Positions 45,522-54,381 are shown, counted from the stretch's first letter. The stretch is DNA of 64,000 nt from a bacterium (GCA_028824015.1 JAPPFC010000035.1:48173-112172); one strand, 5' to 3'. Program-made: numbers and translations. Notes: generated by a model from the letters alone, not told the origin.

Positions 45522-46877
45522 ATGCCAACCTTGGAGGAAAGAGCCGGTCTCCACGCCGCCCTGGGCGATCCCGTCCGGCTGGCGGTGGTGGACGCCCTCT
45601 CGCTGGGCGATCTGGGAGTGGAGGAACTCAGAGGGATCACCGGCGTGGAGGGGAACCTGTTGGCACACCACCTCGGAGTCCTCGAGGACGCGGGACTGGT
45701 GCGGCGCCGCCCCTCAGAGGGGGACCGGCGTCGCCGGTACGTCTCCCTGCGCCCCGAGAGCCTCGCCGGCCTGGTGGCCTCCCCCGTGCTGGAGGCCGGC
45801 CGCGTGTTGTTCGTGTGCGTCCACAACTCGGCGCGCTCGCAGTACGCGGCCTCCCTGTGGAGCGAAATGACCGGCCGCCGGGGTCTCAGCGCCGGCACCC
45901 GGCCGGCCGAGACGGTCCACCCCCTGGCGGTGAAGGCGGCCGCCCAACTCGGAATAGATCTCAGCCGGGCGGTTCCCAAGGGATACGACCGGATCGACCC
46001 ACCCCCGGACCTGGTGGTCTCGGTCTGCGACCGAGCCTGGGAATCGGGGAACCGCTTCAACGCCCGGCGCCTCCATTGGTCGGTGCCGGATCCGGTTGCA
46101 CGGGGCGATCCGTCGGCCTTCCTGGGATCGTTCAGGGAGATCACCGCCCGGATGGAACGGCTCATCCAAGCAACCGGACGCCCGCCCACCCCAAACCGCA
46201 CGATTAGCCGACCCCCAAGACAAGGAGCACCCACCGTGGCAGCCGAACTCTCGACCGAAGATAAATTCCTGCTTCGCCAGGCGGCAGTCAGGTTGCAGGA
46301 GAGGTTCAAGGGCAAACTCAACACCGAGACCATCGAGCGGTTCATGACCGACTCCCTCGACCAACTGATGGAGAAGGCCACCACCACCACCTGGATAGTG
46401 CTACTCGCCGAGCGGTTCGCCTCCGAGCGGTTGCGGGCCCTGGTGCGCCTCCAGACCAATCCCACCCTCCTGAACCCCAGCGTTCTCTTCCTGTGCGTGC
46501 ACAACGCCGGACGGTCCCAGATGGCAGCCGGGTACATGCGCCTTCTTTCGGGAGGAAAGGTGGACGTGTTCACCGGCGGCTCGGAGCCTGCCGAGGACAT
46601 CAACCAGACCGCCGCCCAAGCCATGCTGGAGAAGGGGATCAACATCAGAGGTGAGATCCCCCAGCCGTGGTCGGACGAGATCGTCCGGTCCGCCGACGTG
46701 GTGGTGACCATGGGGTGCGGCGACGCCTGCCCGATCTATCCCGGTAAGCGCTATGTCGACTGGGAGGTGGACGACCCTGCCGGCCGCACACTGGAGGAGA
46801 TCCGTCCCATCCGCGACCACCTCGAACAACGGGTCCGGGGCCTCCTGGCCGACCTGGAGATCGAAACGGTCTGGTGA
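45522..46877 (+). CDS. ArsR regulator fused to two arsenate reductase/LMW-phosphatase domains
   Basis: A continuous 451-codon frame with four parts. Residues about 1-75 are an ArsR winged helix (LGDPVRLAVVDAL, LAHHLGVLEDAGLVRRR). Residues about 95-220 are a low-molecular-weight phosphatase/ArsC domain with CVHNSAR as the P-loop and WSVPDP as the acid loop. Residues about 245-300 are a three-helix segment typical of actinobacterial ArsC. A second ArsC domain follows with CVHNAGRSQ and TMGCGDACPIYPGKRYVDW. An internal GTG at 46235 is preceded by AAGGAG eight bases upstream, so the second half may also be made alone. It would reduce arsenate and sense arsenite; no arsenite exporter is nearby. 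Confidence 0.85.
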   Translation: MPTLEERAGLHAALGDPVRLAVVDALSLGDLGVEELRGITGVEGNLLAHHLGVLEDAGLVRRRPSEGDRRRRYVSLRPESLAGLVASPVLEAGRVLFVCVHNSARSQYAASLWSEMTGRRGLSAGTRPAETVHPLAVKAAAQLGIDLSRAVPKGYDRIDPPPDLVVSVCDRAWESGNRFNARRLHWSVPDPVARGDPSAFLGSFREITARMERLIQATGRPPTPNRTISRPPRQGAPTVAAELSTEDKFLLRQAAVRLQERFKGKLNTETIERFMTDSLDQLMEKATTTTWIVLLAERFASERLRALVRLQTNPTLLNPSVLFLCVHNAGRSQMAAGYMRLLSGGKVDVFTGGSEPAEDINQTAAQAMLEKGINIRGEIPQPWSDEIVRSADVVVTMGCGDACPIYPGKRYVDWEVDDPAGRTLEEIRPIRDHLEQRVRGLLADLEIETVW

Positions 46878-46895
46878 TCCGACCTGCCGAGTCCG

Positions 46896-48182
46896 CTACG
46901 GGCCCAGAACCGCCAAGGGAACCACCCGCACACCATCAGGGCGGCTGTAGCTGTATCGGCCTCCTGTGATCACCAACATCTGGGCAAGGCTGGTGGCCCG
47001 TCGTTCGGTAACCCGATCCCGCAACTTCAGCAAAGCCGCCGCCGCCTGGTCGATGGCCTTGGCCCCGCCTAGTTTGACTTCCGCCGCGATCCAGCCCCCC
47101 TCCCGAGTCTCGATCACTGCGTCCACCTCCAGACCGCCATAGTCCCGGTAGTAATAAACCGAGGCGTCGTGAGCCTGAGCGTAGATGCGCAGGTCGCGCA
47201 CCGCCATCGACTCGAACAGGAAACCGAAGGCTTCCAAGTCTTCCAGGTACCTTTGTGGACCGACTCCCAGCGCGGCAGGCGCCAGGGAGGGGTCCACGAA
47301 GTGCCGTTTCGGTTTCTGCAGGAGACCCTCCCTCGACCGAAGATGGACATTCCATACGGGTAGATCTTCTACCACGAACAGGCGGCTCAATGCCTCCATG
47401 TAAGTCTTGACCGTGCCCCTGTCAAGCGGAGTTTGCCCTTCGGTCTCTTTGGCCAGCTTGTCAAGACCGACATGATTCGAGACGTTGCGCGCCAATGACT
47501 GCATCAGACGCATAACTCTGTCGGGGCTCCGACGGACGCCATCCACCGCTGACACATCCACACGACAGATGTTGTCCACATAACTGCGGACTTGTCTCAT
47601 GGCGTCCCCCACTGGCAACTCGATGAACTGCGGCCAGCCGCCGCGACATGCGGCATCCACCAAGTCCGCCACATCCACATCTGTCTCCACTACCGGGCAT
47701 TCCCAAGCTTGGAGCATCTTAAACATTACGCCGAGGGACGCCTCTCCCGTTGACAGTCCGATTTCGTGGAGAGACATCGGCCGCATTCGCACGCGGCTGA
47801 TGCGCCCTGCCCCCGAGTGTCTGGTGAATTCGTCAGGGGGAACCGCGGAACCGGTGAGAATGAACTGCCCGGGCAACCCCCGTCGATCGCATGCCGCGCG
47901 CACCAAGTGCCACAGATCGGGAACCCTTTGCCATTCGTCGATGAGACGAGGAGTGGGGCCATCGAGTAACAACCCGGTGGCCTGGGTCGCTATCTGCCAG
48001 AGGTCGGGACGTTCCTCCAGGTACACCTCGCTTTGAGCGAAGTGCTGTCCGGTCCAAGTCTTACCGCATGCCTTGGGACCTTCGATGAGGACGGCCCGTG
48101 CAGCCTTCAGGACACTCGGGATTTCATGGTCGACAACCCGATCACGATAAGTCGGCAGAGGAGAAGAATTTGTCGAAAACAT
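46896..48182 (-). CDS. AAA ATPase with DUF4143 domain
   Basis: A 428-residue protein. The N-terminal ATPase has Walker A as GPKACGKTWTG and Walker B-like RLIDEWQRVP, then FILTGSA. The C-terminal DUF4143 nuclease-like domain has FGFLFESMAVRDLRIYA, GLEVDAVIE and AAEVKLG, the D-x(n)-E-x-K pattern. The start is GTG with no ribosome site, close to an AT-rich TATAAA, so the message may be leaderless. Such proteins are common in accessory DNA; some are thought to act in toxin-antitoxin or DNA-damage contexts, but no function is established. Tandem repeats lie just upstream. Confidence 0.85.
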   Translation of the reverse strand: MFSTNSSPLPTYRDRVVDHEIPSVLKAARAVLIEGPKACGKTWTGQHFAQSEVYLEERPDLWQIATQATGLLLDGPTPRLIDEWQRVPDLWHLVRAACDRRGLPGQFILTGSAVPPDEFTRHSGAGRISRVRMRPMSLHEIGLSTGEASLGVMFKMLQAWECPVVETDVDVADLVDAACRGGWPQFIELPVGDAMRQVRSYVDNICRVDVSAVDGVRRSPDRVMRLMQSLARNVSNHVGLDKLAKETEGQTPLDRGTVKTYMEALSRLFVVEDLPVWNVHLRSREGLLQKPKRHFVDPSLAPAALGVGPQRYLEDLEAFGFLFESMAVRDLRIYAQAHDASVYYYRDYGGLEVDAVIETREGGWIAAEVKLGGAKAIDQAAAALLKLRDRVTERRATSLAQMLVITGGRYSYSRPDGVRVVPLAVLGP

Positions 48183-48220
48183 ACTTTATAGAAGTGCTTT
48201 CCCAAAGAAGATAGGAGATA

Positions 48221-48368
48221 TCCTACATTATTCGGGAGATCTATCCAACAAAAATAATGGAATATATCCTACACTTTTCGAGGAAAGACAAACATCCGAC
48301 ATTATTCGGGAGATCTATCCAACAAAATTAATGATATCTATCCTACATTTCTAAAAATTTTCGTCTCT
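48221..48368. repeat. AT-rich 74-base tandem duplication with internal half-repeats
   Basis: Two 74-base units (48221-48294 and 48295-48368). The 29 bases 48227-48255 are repeated exactly at 48301-48329. Inside each unit a TATCCTACA-TT(n)TTCG motif appears twice, giving starts near 48221, 48267, 48295 and 48341 (spacing 46, 28, 46). TAGGAGATATCCTA near 48214 is itself an inverted repeat. The region lies between the DUF4143 start and the acyltransferase stop and contrasts sharply in base content with its surroundings. Iteron-like protein-binding sites are one reading. Confidence 0.8.
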
Positions 48369-48463
48369 CGGCATTCCGACGAGGAACAAATCCCAACTGT
48401 TCCGGAGAAACTCCCTACCAAATGGCAGATCTCTCCCGTCTGTGCCGCCCGCAGCGCCTTCTT

Positions 48464-49942
48464 CTAGCGAGAGGCTCCGGACCGGGCGGGACGGGCCTTC
48501 TTGCCGTTGAGCATCGTGCCGATCGGCGTGTAGCGGACGAACGCCTGGTAGGAGAGGAGCGAGACGGCCGTGACCACCCCACAGATCAGGAGGAACTTGA
48601 CGCCGGCGAAGAGATCCCAGTCGTACAGGAATGCCTGGGCTGCGACCACCAGGGGGAGATGCACCAGGTAGACCCAGTAGGCGGAGTCGGACAGGTACCG
48701 GATCCCCCGGCGTTCGCGGGGAAGCAGCACCCGGAACAGCCCCATCAGGCCGAAGCACATGCCCCAGGCGTACAGCACCTGCAGGACCGACGCCAGCGGC
48801 CATTGGAACTTAACGAAGGTGAAGTGCAGCCCCGTCGGCAACAGGACCATGACGGAGACCGGCAGGAACAGCCACCAGGGTTTCCCGATCGTGTCGACCA
48901 GGAGCTTTCCCTTCCCGCTCCGGCGACCGTACATCAACGCTCCGAACGTGAAGAACGTGGCGTAGTAGGCCAGAACGTGGGGAAGGGGCAGGAGGGCATC
49001 GGAGGTGTCCGACCCGAAGATGGGGTAGGACCCACTGCCACCCATCTCCAACTGCGGGATGAGGGTCAGCGGGATCATCAGCCACATGACCCTCCCCGGC
49101 CACACCCCCCGACCGGGCTCCCGCCGATCGGCGATCGCCGCCACCGCGGCGAATCCCGCCACCAGCCACAGGAGGAACCAGAGGAACCACAGGTGATGGA
49201 GGTGCTCGATCTGCGTCAACCGGTCCTCCTCGGAGTCCTTCGCGCCCTCCGCCCAGCCGGGAATGTCCGACCACTCCATCGACTCGGGAAGAGGATCCCT
49301 TCCCTCGTGGGCGACCAGCAGATCGGTCGCCTCCTCGTGACCGAAGTGGAAGGCAAGCCCCAGGGGAGTCTCCCCCTCGGAGGCGTCAGCCGTAACCGCC
49401 GGCTCCGCACCCCGGGAAATGAGCAACTCCACCATCTCGGCGTGGCCGGTGAAGGCGGCGGCATGCAGAGGGGTCCACCCGCCGGGCTCGGTCCGCGTCT
49501 CGATGTCCACGCCCCGGTCCAGCAATCGCTCCACCCCCGAGAGGTCTCCAACGAACACCAACCCGATGATGTCCCCGGACTCCACCATCGGCTCGACCTG
49601 CGCGATCGCCGCCCTCTCCCCCACCCAGTCCACCGCCGGCACCAGGGTCACCAGACCGATCAGGAGCGGCAGGGCCACCCGCCGGAGACGATGGCCGAGA
49701 AGCGACCGCAGCCCGCGCCGCCGCCACAGAAGGGCGGTGAAAAACCCACTCATCAGGAAGAACACCGGCATGCGGAACCCGTGCACCGCCCACAGGAACT
49801 CATCGTAGGGACCGTTGAGGCTTGAGGTCCGGTCCTGCACCCACCACGGCGCCGGGAAGAAGGAGAGGGCCGCGTGCAGCCCCACCCCCAGCAACATCGC
49901 AAAACCCCTCAGCGCGTCAAGGTCGTGCCGGCGACCCTCCAT
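48464..49942 (-). CDS. Acyltransferase-3 (OpgC-like) membrane protein with embedded ankyrin repeats
   Basis: A 492-residue protein. It begins RRHDLDALRGFAMLLGVGLHA and RMPVFFLMSGFFTALL, the AT3/OpgC opening with its catalytic-region histidine. After three helices, residues about 129-213 form about two and a half ankyrin repeats (DLSGVERLLDRGVDIE, GWTPLHAAAFTGHAEMVELLISRGAEP, GETPLGLAFHFGHEEATDLLV). The remaining helices of the AT3 core follow, ending near SYQAFVRYTPIGTMLNG. AT3 proteins transfer acyl groups to sugars or lipids. The ankyrin segment sits in a loop, not at an end. ATG at 49942 is preferred over a TTG six codons upstream. Confidence 0.85.
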   Translation of the reverse strand: MEGRRHDLDALRGFAMLLGVGLHAALSFFPAPWWVQDRTSSLNGPYDEFLWAVHGFRMPVFFLMSGFFTALLWRRRGLRSLLGHRLRRVALPLLIGLVTLVPAVDWVGERAAIAQVEPMVESGDIIGLVFVGDLSGVERLLDRGVDIETRTEPGGWTPLHAAAFTGHAEMVELLISRGAEPAVTADASEGETPLGLAFHFGHEEATDLLVAHEGRDPLPESMEWSDIPGWAEGAKDSEEDRLTQIEHLHHLWFLWFLLWLVAGFAAVAAIADRREPGRGVWPGRVMWLMIPLTLIPQLEMGGSGSYPIFGSDTSDALLPLPHVLAYYATFFTFGALMYGRRSGKGKLLVDTIGKPWWLFLPVSVMVLLPTGLHFTFVKFQWPLASVLQVLYAWGMCFGLMGLFRVLLPRERRGIRYLSDSAYWVYLVHLPLVVAAQAFLYDWDLFAGVKFLLICGVVTAVSLLSYQAFVRYTPIGTMLNGKKARPARSGASR

Positions 49943-50238
49943 GGCCACCGGGGATGTCAAAGGGGGCCTGCTCCGGATGATCTAGTCCACCATCGTACTA
50001 ACAACGGAGACTCATTGACAGGGGCAGCACCAGACCCTATCCTCCCTTTGTCCCTTGGCTCTACGCCGCTGACGGACGAGACAGAGCACGGGCAATCCAC
50101 GTCAAATGACTGTCAGTCGGCCTGATGTCAAGGCACCTCTGCCCGGCATGTTCTAAGGCTCCGTTGATCCTCGAAATCACAGAACGCTGCTGATTCAATC
50201 GCTCGGACACAGCCATTTCTTTTAGCATTTCCTAGCCA
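49943..50238. other. Intergenic stretch between acyltransferase and toxin-antitoxin genes
   Basis: About 300 bases, less GC-rich towards the right. It carries no convincing ORF, hairpin with T-run or RNA motif. It forms the divergent control region of the AT3-ankyrin gene and the RES-Xre module. Confidence 0.6.
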
Positions 50239-50257
50239 TATAATGTAACATACATTA
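50239..50257 (+). promoter_or_regulatory. Autoregulatory promoter/operator of the RES-Xre module
   Basis: A consensus -10 box TATAAT (50239-50244) overlaps a 17-base inverted repeat TAATGTAACATACATTA (50241-50257) with seven-base arms. This is the expected layout for repression by the Xre antitoxin encoded 35 bases downstream. The -35 region is weak. Confidence 0.6.
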
Positions 50258-50291
50258 GACGTAAGAGTACACATGAGAGGCGACATGCAAA

Positions 50292-50627
50292 ATGGTTAGC
50301 TTTCCACACCTCTTGAACCACTTATATGAGGGCGCGGTTGTTGACACTGCAGATCTGGCGAGGGTCAGCGCCACCCATCCCCGCAGTGTTGTCCGCTGGC
50401 GTGCCAACAACGCCACCCCCCGACGGCAAACCGAAGAACGCCTGCTGGAATTGCGGGCTGTAGTAGACCTAACCAGGGATGTCATGCGGGATGACGCGGC
50501 CCGTTCCTGGATGCGTGCACCCAACCCCGATCTGGGCTATGAGAAGCCTCTCGATCTTGTAGCCACTGGCCAATATAAGCGCGTGATCGACCTGTTGCTG
50601 GCGCTGGCTGAGGGTGTTACAACTTGA
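50292..50627 (+). CDS. Xre/MbcA/ParS-family antitoxin
   Basis: A 111-residue protein. An N-terminal helix-turn-helix region (VDTADLARVSATHPRSVVRWRANN) is followed by the toxin-binding C-terminal domain with the family end SWMRAPNPDLGYEKPLDLVATGQYKRVIDLLLAL. The gene overlaps the RES gene, as is usual for these pairs. It would bind and block the RES enzyme and, with it, the operator at 50241-50257. It is shorter than many Xre antitoxins but looks intact. Confidence 0.85.
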   Translation: MVSFPHLLNHLYEGAVVDTADLARVSATHPRSVVRWRANNATPRRQTEERLLELRAVVDLTRDVMRDDAARSWMRAPNPDLGYEKPLDLVATGQYKRVIDLLLALAEGVTT

Positions 50628-51159
50628 GGTGAACGTTTTTGATCCAAAATCGGTGGCCCAGGCGCCGCCGCGCTCGCTGGCAGCTACCGGTTATCGCAAT
50701 CAGACCCCGGGTTATGAAGTCCGGAGCGGGGAGGGCGCCAGGCGCTTTGGAGGCCGATTCAACCCGCCGGACAGTTTCCCTGTCCTTTATCTCTGCACGA
50801 CTCGAAGATGTGCTTCTGCTGAACTGAAACGGAACGCCTACCGGCAGCGGGTGCCTCTCGACCAGATCCTCCCCCGGGAGTTGTGGCGCATTGACGTCGA
50901 GGTGGGCCGAGTGCTGGATCTTACCGACCTCTTTACTCGTGACCAGCTTGGGATCGAGTGGCAGGATCTGATCCCCGATGAATACCGGCTGACCCGAGCC
51001 ATCGGAGAAGCTGCTTACGAACAGCAATTCCAGGCTGTTCTCACACCATCCGCGACTGGTGTTGACAATGTGGTTGCAGTCTTCCCTGAGAATCTTGGAG
51101 GATCGGTACTACGAGTCCAGCTAGTGGAGGTCTGGAAAACCTCGGGGGACCTTCCATAA
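50614..51159 (+). CDS. RES-domain toxin (NAD+-degrading family)
   Basis: A 181-residue RES-family protein. The conserved arginine-containing segment GEGARRFGGRFNPP and VLYLCTTRRCASAELKRN match the RES active-site region. Members such as MbcT consume NAD+ by phosphorolysis. The start is GTG at 50614 (overlapping the antitoxin) or GTG at 50629; neither has a strong ribosome site, consistent with coupling to antitoxin translation. The 3' end lies next to a truncated acyltransferase copy, so the module may have entered at that site. Confidence 0.85.
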   Translation: MLQLEVNVFDPKSVAQAPPRSLAATGYRNQTPGYEVRSGEGARRFGGRFNPPDSFPVLYLCTTRRCASAELKRNAYRQRVPLDQILPRELWRIDVEVGRVLDLTDLFTRDQLGIEWQDLIPDEYRLTRAIGEAAYEQQFQAVLTPSATGVDNVVAVFPENLGGSVLRVQLVEVWKTSGDLP

Positions 51160-51232
51160 TCAACATTGCATCGCATAGAAGATCCGCAGGGCAAGTTAAG
51201 CCAGGGCCGACTACAGACAAGGCCGCCGAAAC

Positions 51233-51373
51233 CTTCAAACTCGAAGCGCGGTCCTGCACCCCCCACAGCGCCGGAAAGAAGGCCAGCGCGGCGTGCAACC
51301 CCACCCCCCGAAGTATGGCGAAACCCCTCAGCGCGTCAAGATCGTGCCGGCGTCTCCTCCCGGGCTCCCTCAT
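51233..51373 (-). pseudogene. Truncated second copy of the acyltransferase-3 N-terminus
   Basis: The first 47 codons encode RRRHDLDALRGFAILRGVGLHA and AFFPALWGVQDRASSL, nearly the same as the start of the intact gene at 49942. Similarity stops abruptly after SSL, just before the RES gene's 3' end; the frame then runs into unrelated residues. Its ATG overlaps the phosphatase stop (TAATG), so it was once coupled to that gene. It is a duplication remnant cut off at the toxin-antitoxin module. Confidence 0.8.
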
Positions 51374-51900
51374 TACCGGCGCAACCCGGCCTCATCGGTC
51401 CAATCGCGGACGTACGCGCACTGCTCGGGGGTCTGGGGCGAGTTGGGGAGGCGGTAGGCCTTTTCCACTCCCCGCCACCACTCCGCAACCTGTTCCAGGG
51501 CCTCGTCTCCGGTCCTGCCGTGGCGGACCAGCCAGCATCCGACCATGGTGCCGGTCCGGCCGACGCCGCCCCAGCAGTGCAGGTAAACGGTCCTGCCCTC
51601 ATCCAGCGCCGCATCGACGGCGTCCAGGATGCCTGCCGCCTCCCGTCGACTGCGGGGCACCCTCATATCGACGATGGGATGCCGTTCATACACCACCTCG
51701 GTGCCCAGTCGCAGGCCTTCTCGCACCGCCATCTCCGCGTAGGGCTCCAGCCAGTCCCTTTCCGTGGTCAGGTCGATGAAGTGATCTATGCCCGCTCGGA
51801 GCAGGGTTCGCAACCTGGCGGCGGCGACCCGAGGGTTCGGGTGGCCCGGATACTCGCCCGCTGCGAAACGGCCCGGGATGACCCAGTAGCTGTTCGCCAT
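51373..51900 (-). CDS. Dual-specificity/tyrosine phosphatase-like protein
   Basis: A 175-residue cytoplasmic phosphatase. The catalytic loop HCWGGVGRTG fits H-C-x-x-G-x-x-R-T. The general acid probably lies in PIVDMRVP, and FIDLTTERDW precedes it. The start MANSYWVIPGRFAAGEYPG is typical of bacterial members of this family. The frame is open 54 codons further upstream, without coding character. Target unknown. Its stop overlaps the acyltransferase remnant. Confidence 0.85.
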   Translation of the reverse strand: MANSYWVIPGRFAAGEYPGHPNPRVAAARLRTLLRAGIDHFIDLTTERDWLEPYAEMAVREGLRLGTEVVYERHPIVDMRVPRSRREAAGILDAVDAALDEGRTVYLHCWGGVGRTGTMVGCWLVRHGRTGDEALEQVAEWWRGVEKAYRLPNSPQTPEQCAYVRDWTDEAGLRR

Positions 51901-51993
51901 CGGCCCATGACTCTTTTCAGTTGCGTTCACTGAGTTTGCAAGCGTACCGGACTGCTCGGAACCTGTTTGGGGGCGAAGCGCCCGCTCTGGGTT

Positions 51994-52013
51994 TGGTGGC
52001 CTGTGGGCCACCA
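51994..52013. other. Hairpin in the gap before typA
   Basis: TGGTGGCC and GGCCACCA form an eight-base-pair stem with a TGTG loop within the 260-base interval between the divergent phosphatase and typA genes. It could be a leader structure of typA. The rest of the interval holds no recognised feature. Confidence 0.4.
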
Positions 52014-52160
52014 CCCTGACCTGCACTGCAGCAGGGGGTGCCAAGGGGACGTCACATTTCAAGGAGGGGGGACTTCAGCGTATCATCGATTCCACCGGGC
52101 TCTCAGCCTCACTCAATCCGATGAGCCTGCAATCCAACCCTTGATCGGCACCATCTTTAG

Positions 52161-54134
52161 ATGAGACTCACAATGGATGAATCCCCCCGCCTCGTCGCGC
52201 GCTCAGACCTGCGCAATGTGGCGATCATCGCGCATGTCGACCACGGCAAGACCACCCTTGTCGATGCCATGTTGTGGCAATCGGGCGCCTTTCGCTCCAA
52301 CGAAAACGTGGCCGAGCGGGTTATGGATTCAATGGACATCGAGAGGGAAAAGGGCATCACGATCCTCGCCAAGAACACCGCAGTTCGCTATGTCCGCGAC
52401 AGCGGCGAAGAGATCAAGATCAACATTGTCGACACCCCGGGCCACTCCGACTTCGGCGGCGAGGTCGAGCGGGCCCTGACCATGGTCGACGGTGTCCTTC
52501 TCTTGGTTGACTCGAGCGAGGGCCCCTTGCCACAGACACGCTTCGTCCTTCGCAAGGCGCTGGCCCTCGGGCTGCCCGTCGTGTTGGTGATCAACAAGAT
52601 CGACCGGCCTGACGCACGCATCCCCGAAGTCGTCGACGAAGTCTACGAACTGTTCTTCGAGCTGGACGCAACCGCAGATCAGGTCAACTTCCCGATCGTC
52701 TACACCAACGCTCGAAGAGGCGCCGCGACACTCGATCCGCGGCAGGAAGGCGCCGACCTGCGTCCCATGTTCGAAACATTGATCGACACCGTTCCGGCGC
52801 CACGGCACAATCCGGAGCATCCACTCCAAGCCTGGATCACCAACCTCGATTCCAGCCCATACGTTGGTCGCATTGCAATTTGCCGTGTCATGCACGGAAC
52901 GATCAAAAAGGGCCAGAATGTCGCATGGTGCCGCACTGACAGAACCATCACCACGGCCAAAGTCACCGACCTCTATGTAACCGAGAGTCTCAACCGGGTA
53001 GATGCAGATGAAGCCAGCGCAGGCGAGATCATCGCCATCGCGGGTATCCCGGATATCACCATCGGGGAAACAGTCGCCGATCTCGCCGACCCCACTCCGC
53101 TACCGATTATCACGGTGGATGAGCCAAGTCTCTCGATGACAATGGGAATCAACGTCTCACCCATGGCAGGGCTCGACGGCGACAAGGTCACCGCCCGCCT
53201 CATCAAGAACCGCCTGGACTCCGAACTAGTCGGCAACGTATCGATCCGAGTCTTGGACACCGACCGTCCCGACACCTGGCAGATCCAGGGACGAGGAGAG
53301 CTTCAACTGGCAGTGTTGGTGGAAATCATGCGTCGCGAGGACACGTTCGGAGCGGTCGAGGACAAGGCGATCGATCAACTGGCAGTGTTGGTGGAAATCA
53401 TGCGTCGCGAGGGCTTCGAGATGACCATCGGAAAGCCCAAGGTCGTCACCCGCATCATCGACGGACATCTCCACGAGCCCACCGAGCGCGTCACCATTGA
53501 CATCCCCGAAGAGTACGTCGGTGCCGTGATCCAACTCCTCGGTGAGCGCAAAGCAAACATGGTGAACATGTCGAACCACGGCGCCGGCTGGGTTCGGCTT
53601 GATTACATAGTGGCGGCCCGCGGCCTTATCGGGTTCCGTACCGCATTCCTCACCGAGACTCATGGCACCGGCCTCATGGCCAATGTGTTCGAGGGATTCA
53701 CCCCGTGGCTGGGCGAGCTTCGGGTCCGCCGCTCGGGCTCGATTGTCGCCTCCCGTCCAGGCATGGTCACCGGTTACGCCGTGGCCGCCCTGCAGGACCG
53801 GGCTTGGCTGTTTGTCGCCCCGGGCGAAGAGGTTTATGAAGGCATGATCGTAGGTGAGAACCCGCGTCCCGAGGACATGGACGTCAACATCTGCCGAGAG
53901 AAGAAGCTGACCAACGTTCGCGCGGGCGGATCCGACAACACGCTTCGTCTGACCCCACCCCGCATCCTGTCACTGGAACAGGCTCTCGAATTCATCGCCG
54001 ATGACGAGTGCGTTGAGGTCACTCCGAACGCCCTTCGCCTCCGCAAGCTTGTTTTCGATGCCGGCGTTCGAGCCCGCAACAAAAAGAGGCTTCGCCACTT
54101 TTCGGGGAGCGGGGTCGACGGGGTCGTTGGATAG
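52161..54134 (+). CDS. typA: Ribosome-associated GTPase TypA/BipA
   Basis: A 657-residue translational GTPase (usual length about 610). G1 is [10 protein letters not shown]3 is DTPGHSDFG and G4 is NKID, followed by EF-Tu-like and EF-G-like domains and the TypA C-terminal domain. Near residues 381-416 there is an in-frame insertion: the block [12 protein letters not shown] occurs twice, separated by [12 protein letters not shown]. The second copy continues normally into [14 protein letters not shown]. At DNA level 38 bases (53303-53340) recur exactly at 53375-53412. Codons are less GC-rich than in neighbours. Start is ATG 52161 or 52173. Confidence 0.93.
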   Translation: MRLTMDESPRLVARSDLRNVAIIAHVDHGKTTLVDAMLWQSGAFRSNENVAERVMDSMDIEREKGITILAKNTAVRYVRDSGEEIKINIVDTPGHSDFGGEVERALTMVDGVLLLVDSSEGPLPQTRFVLRKALALGLPVVLVINKIDRPDARIPEVVDEVYELFFELDATADQVNFPIVYTNARRGAATLDPRQEGADLRPMFETLIDTVPAPRHNPEHPLQAWITNLDSSPYVGRIAICRVMHGTIKKGQNVAWCRTDRTITTAKVTDLYVTESLNRVDADEASAGEIIAIAGIPDITIGETVADLADPTPLPIITVDEPSLSMTMGINVSPMAGLDGDKVTARLIKNRLDSELVGNVSIRVLDTDRPDTWQIQGRGELQLAVLVEIMRREDTFGAVEDKAIDQLAVLVEIMRREGFEMTIGKPKVVTRIIDGHLHEPTERVTIDIPEEYVGAVIQLLGERKANMVNMSNHGAGWVRLDYIVAARGLIGFRTAFLTETHGTGLMANVFEGFTPWLGELRVRRSGSIVASRPGMVTGYAVAALQDRAWLFVAPGEEVYEGMIVGENPRPEDMDVNICREKKLTNVRAGGSDNTLRLTPPRILSLEQALEFIADDECVEVTPNALRLRKLVFDAGVRARNKKRLRHFSGSGVDGVVG

Positions 54135-54267
54135 GAATTGGAGGCCTCGCTGATGCTCCTATTCATGAGTGGTGACAACGACGAGCCAACCTCTCGCGGC
54201 TTTGGGTGCCGGACAGAGATCTGACCGGGACCACCGGGGGCCCAAGAGGGACCATGCACGACGAAAG

Positions 54268-54294
54268 CCCAAGCCGACTGGGCTCCGGCTTGGG
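54268..54294. terminator. Bidirectional terminator between typA and tRNA-fMet
   Basis: CCCAAGCCG and CGGCTTGGG form a nine-base-pair stem with a nine-base loop. CCTTTTGT-like sequence follows on the plus strand (CCTTTGTG) and CTTTCGT on the minus strand. It lies downstream of both typA and the tRNA gene. Confidence 0.65.
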
Positions 54295-54304
54295 CCTTTG
54301 TGAT

Positions 54305-54381
<77 letters not shown>

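Noticed and set aside
48221..48368. Possible CRISPR array
   Set aside because: Only two long units occur, with spacing 46/28/46 of degenerate motifs and similar intervening sequence; there are no unique spacers and no cas genes nearby.
43230..50010. Shared 13-base string ACTAACAACGGAG at about 43234 and 49998
   Set aside because: Matches of this length are expected by chance many times in a 64 kb window, and the flanks differ.
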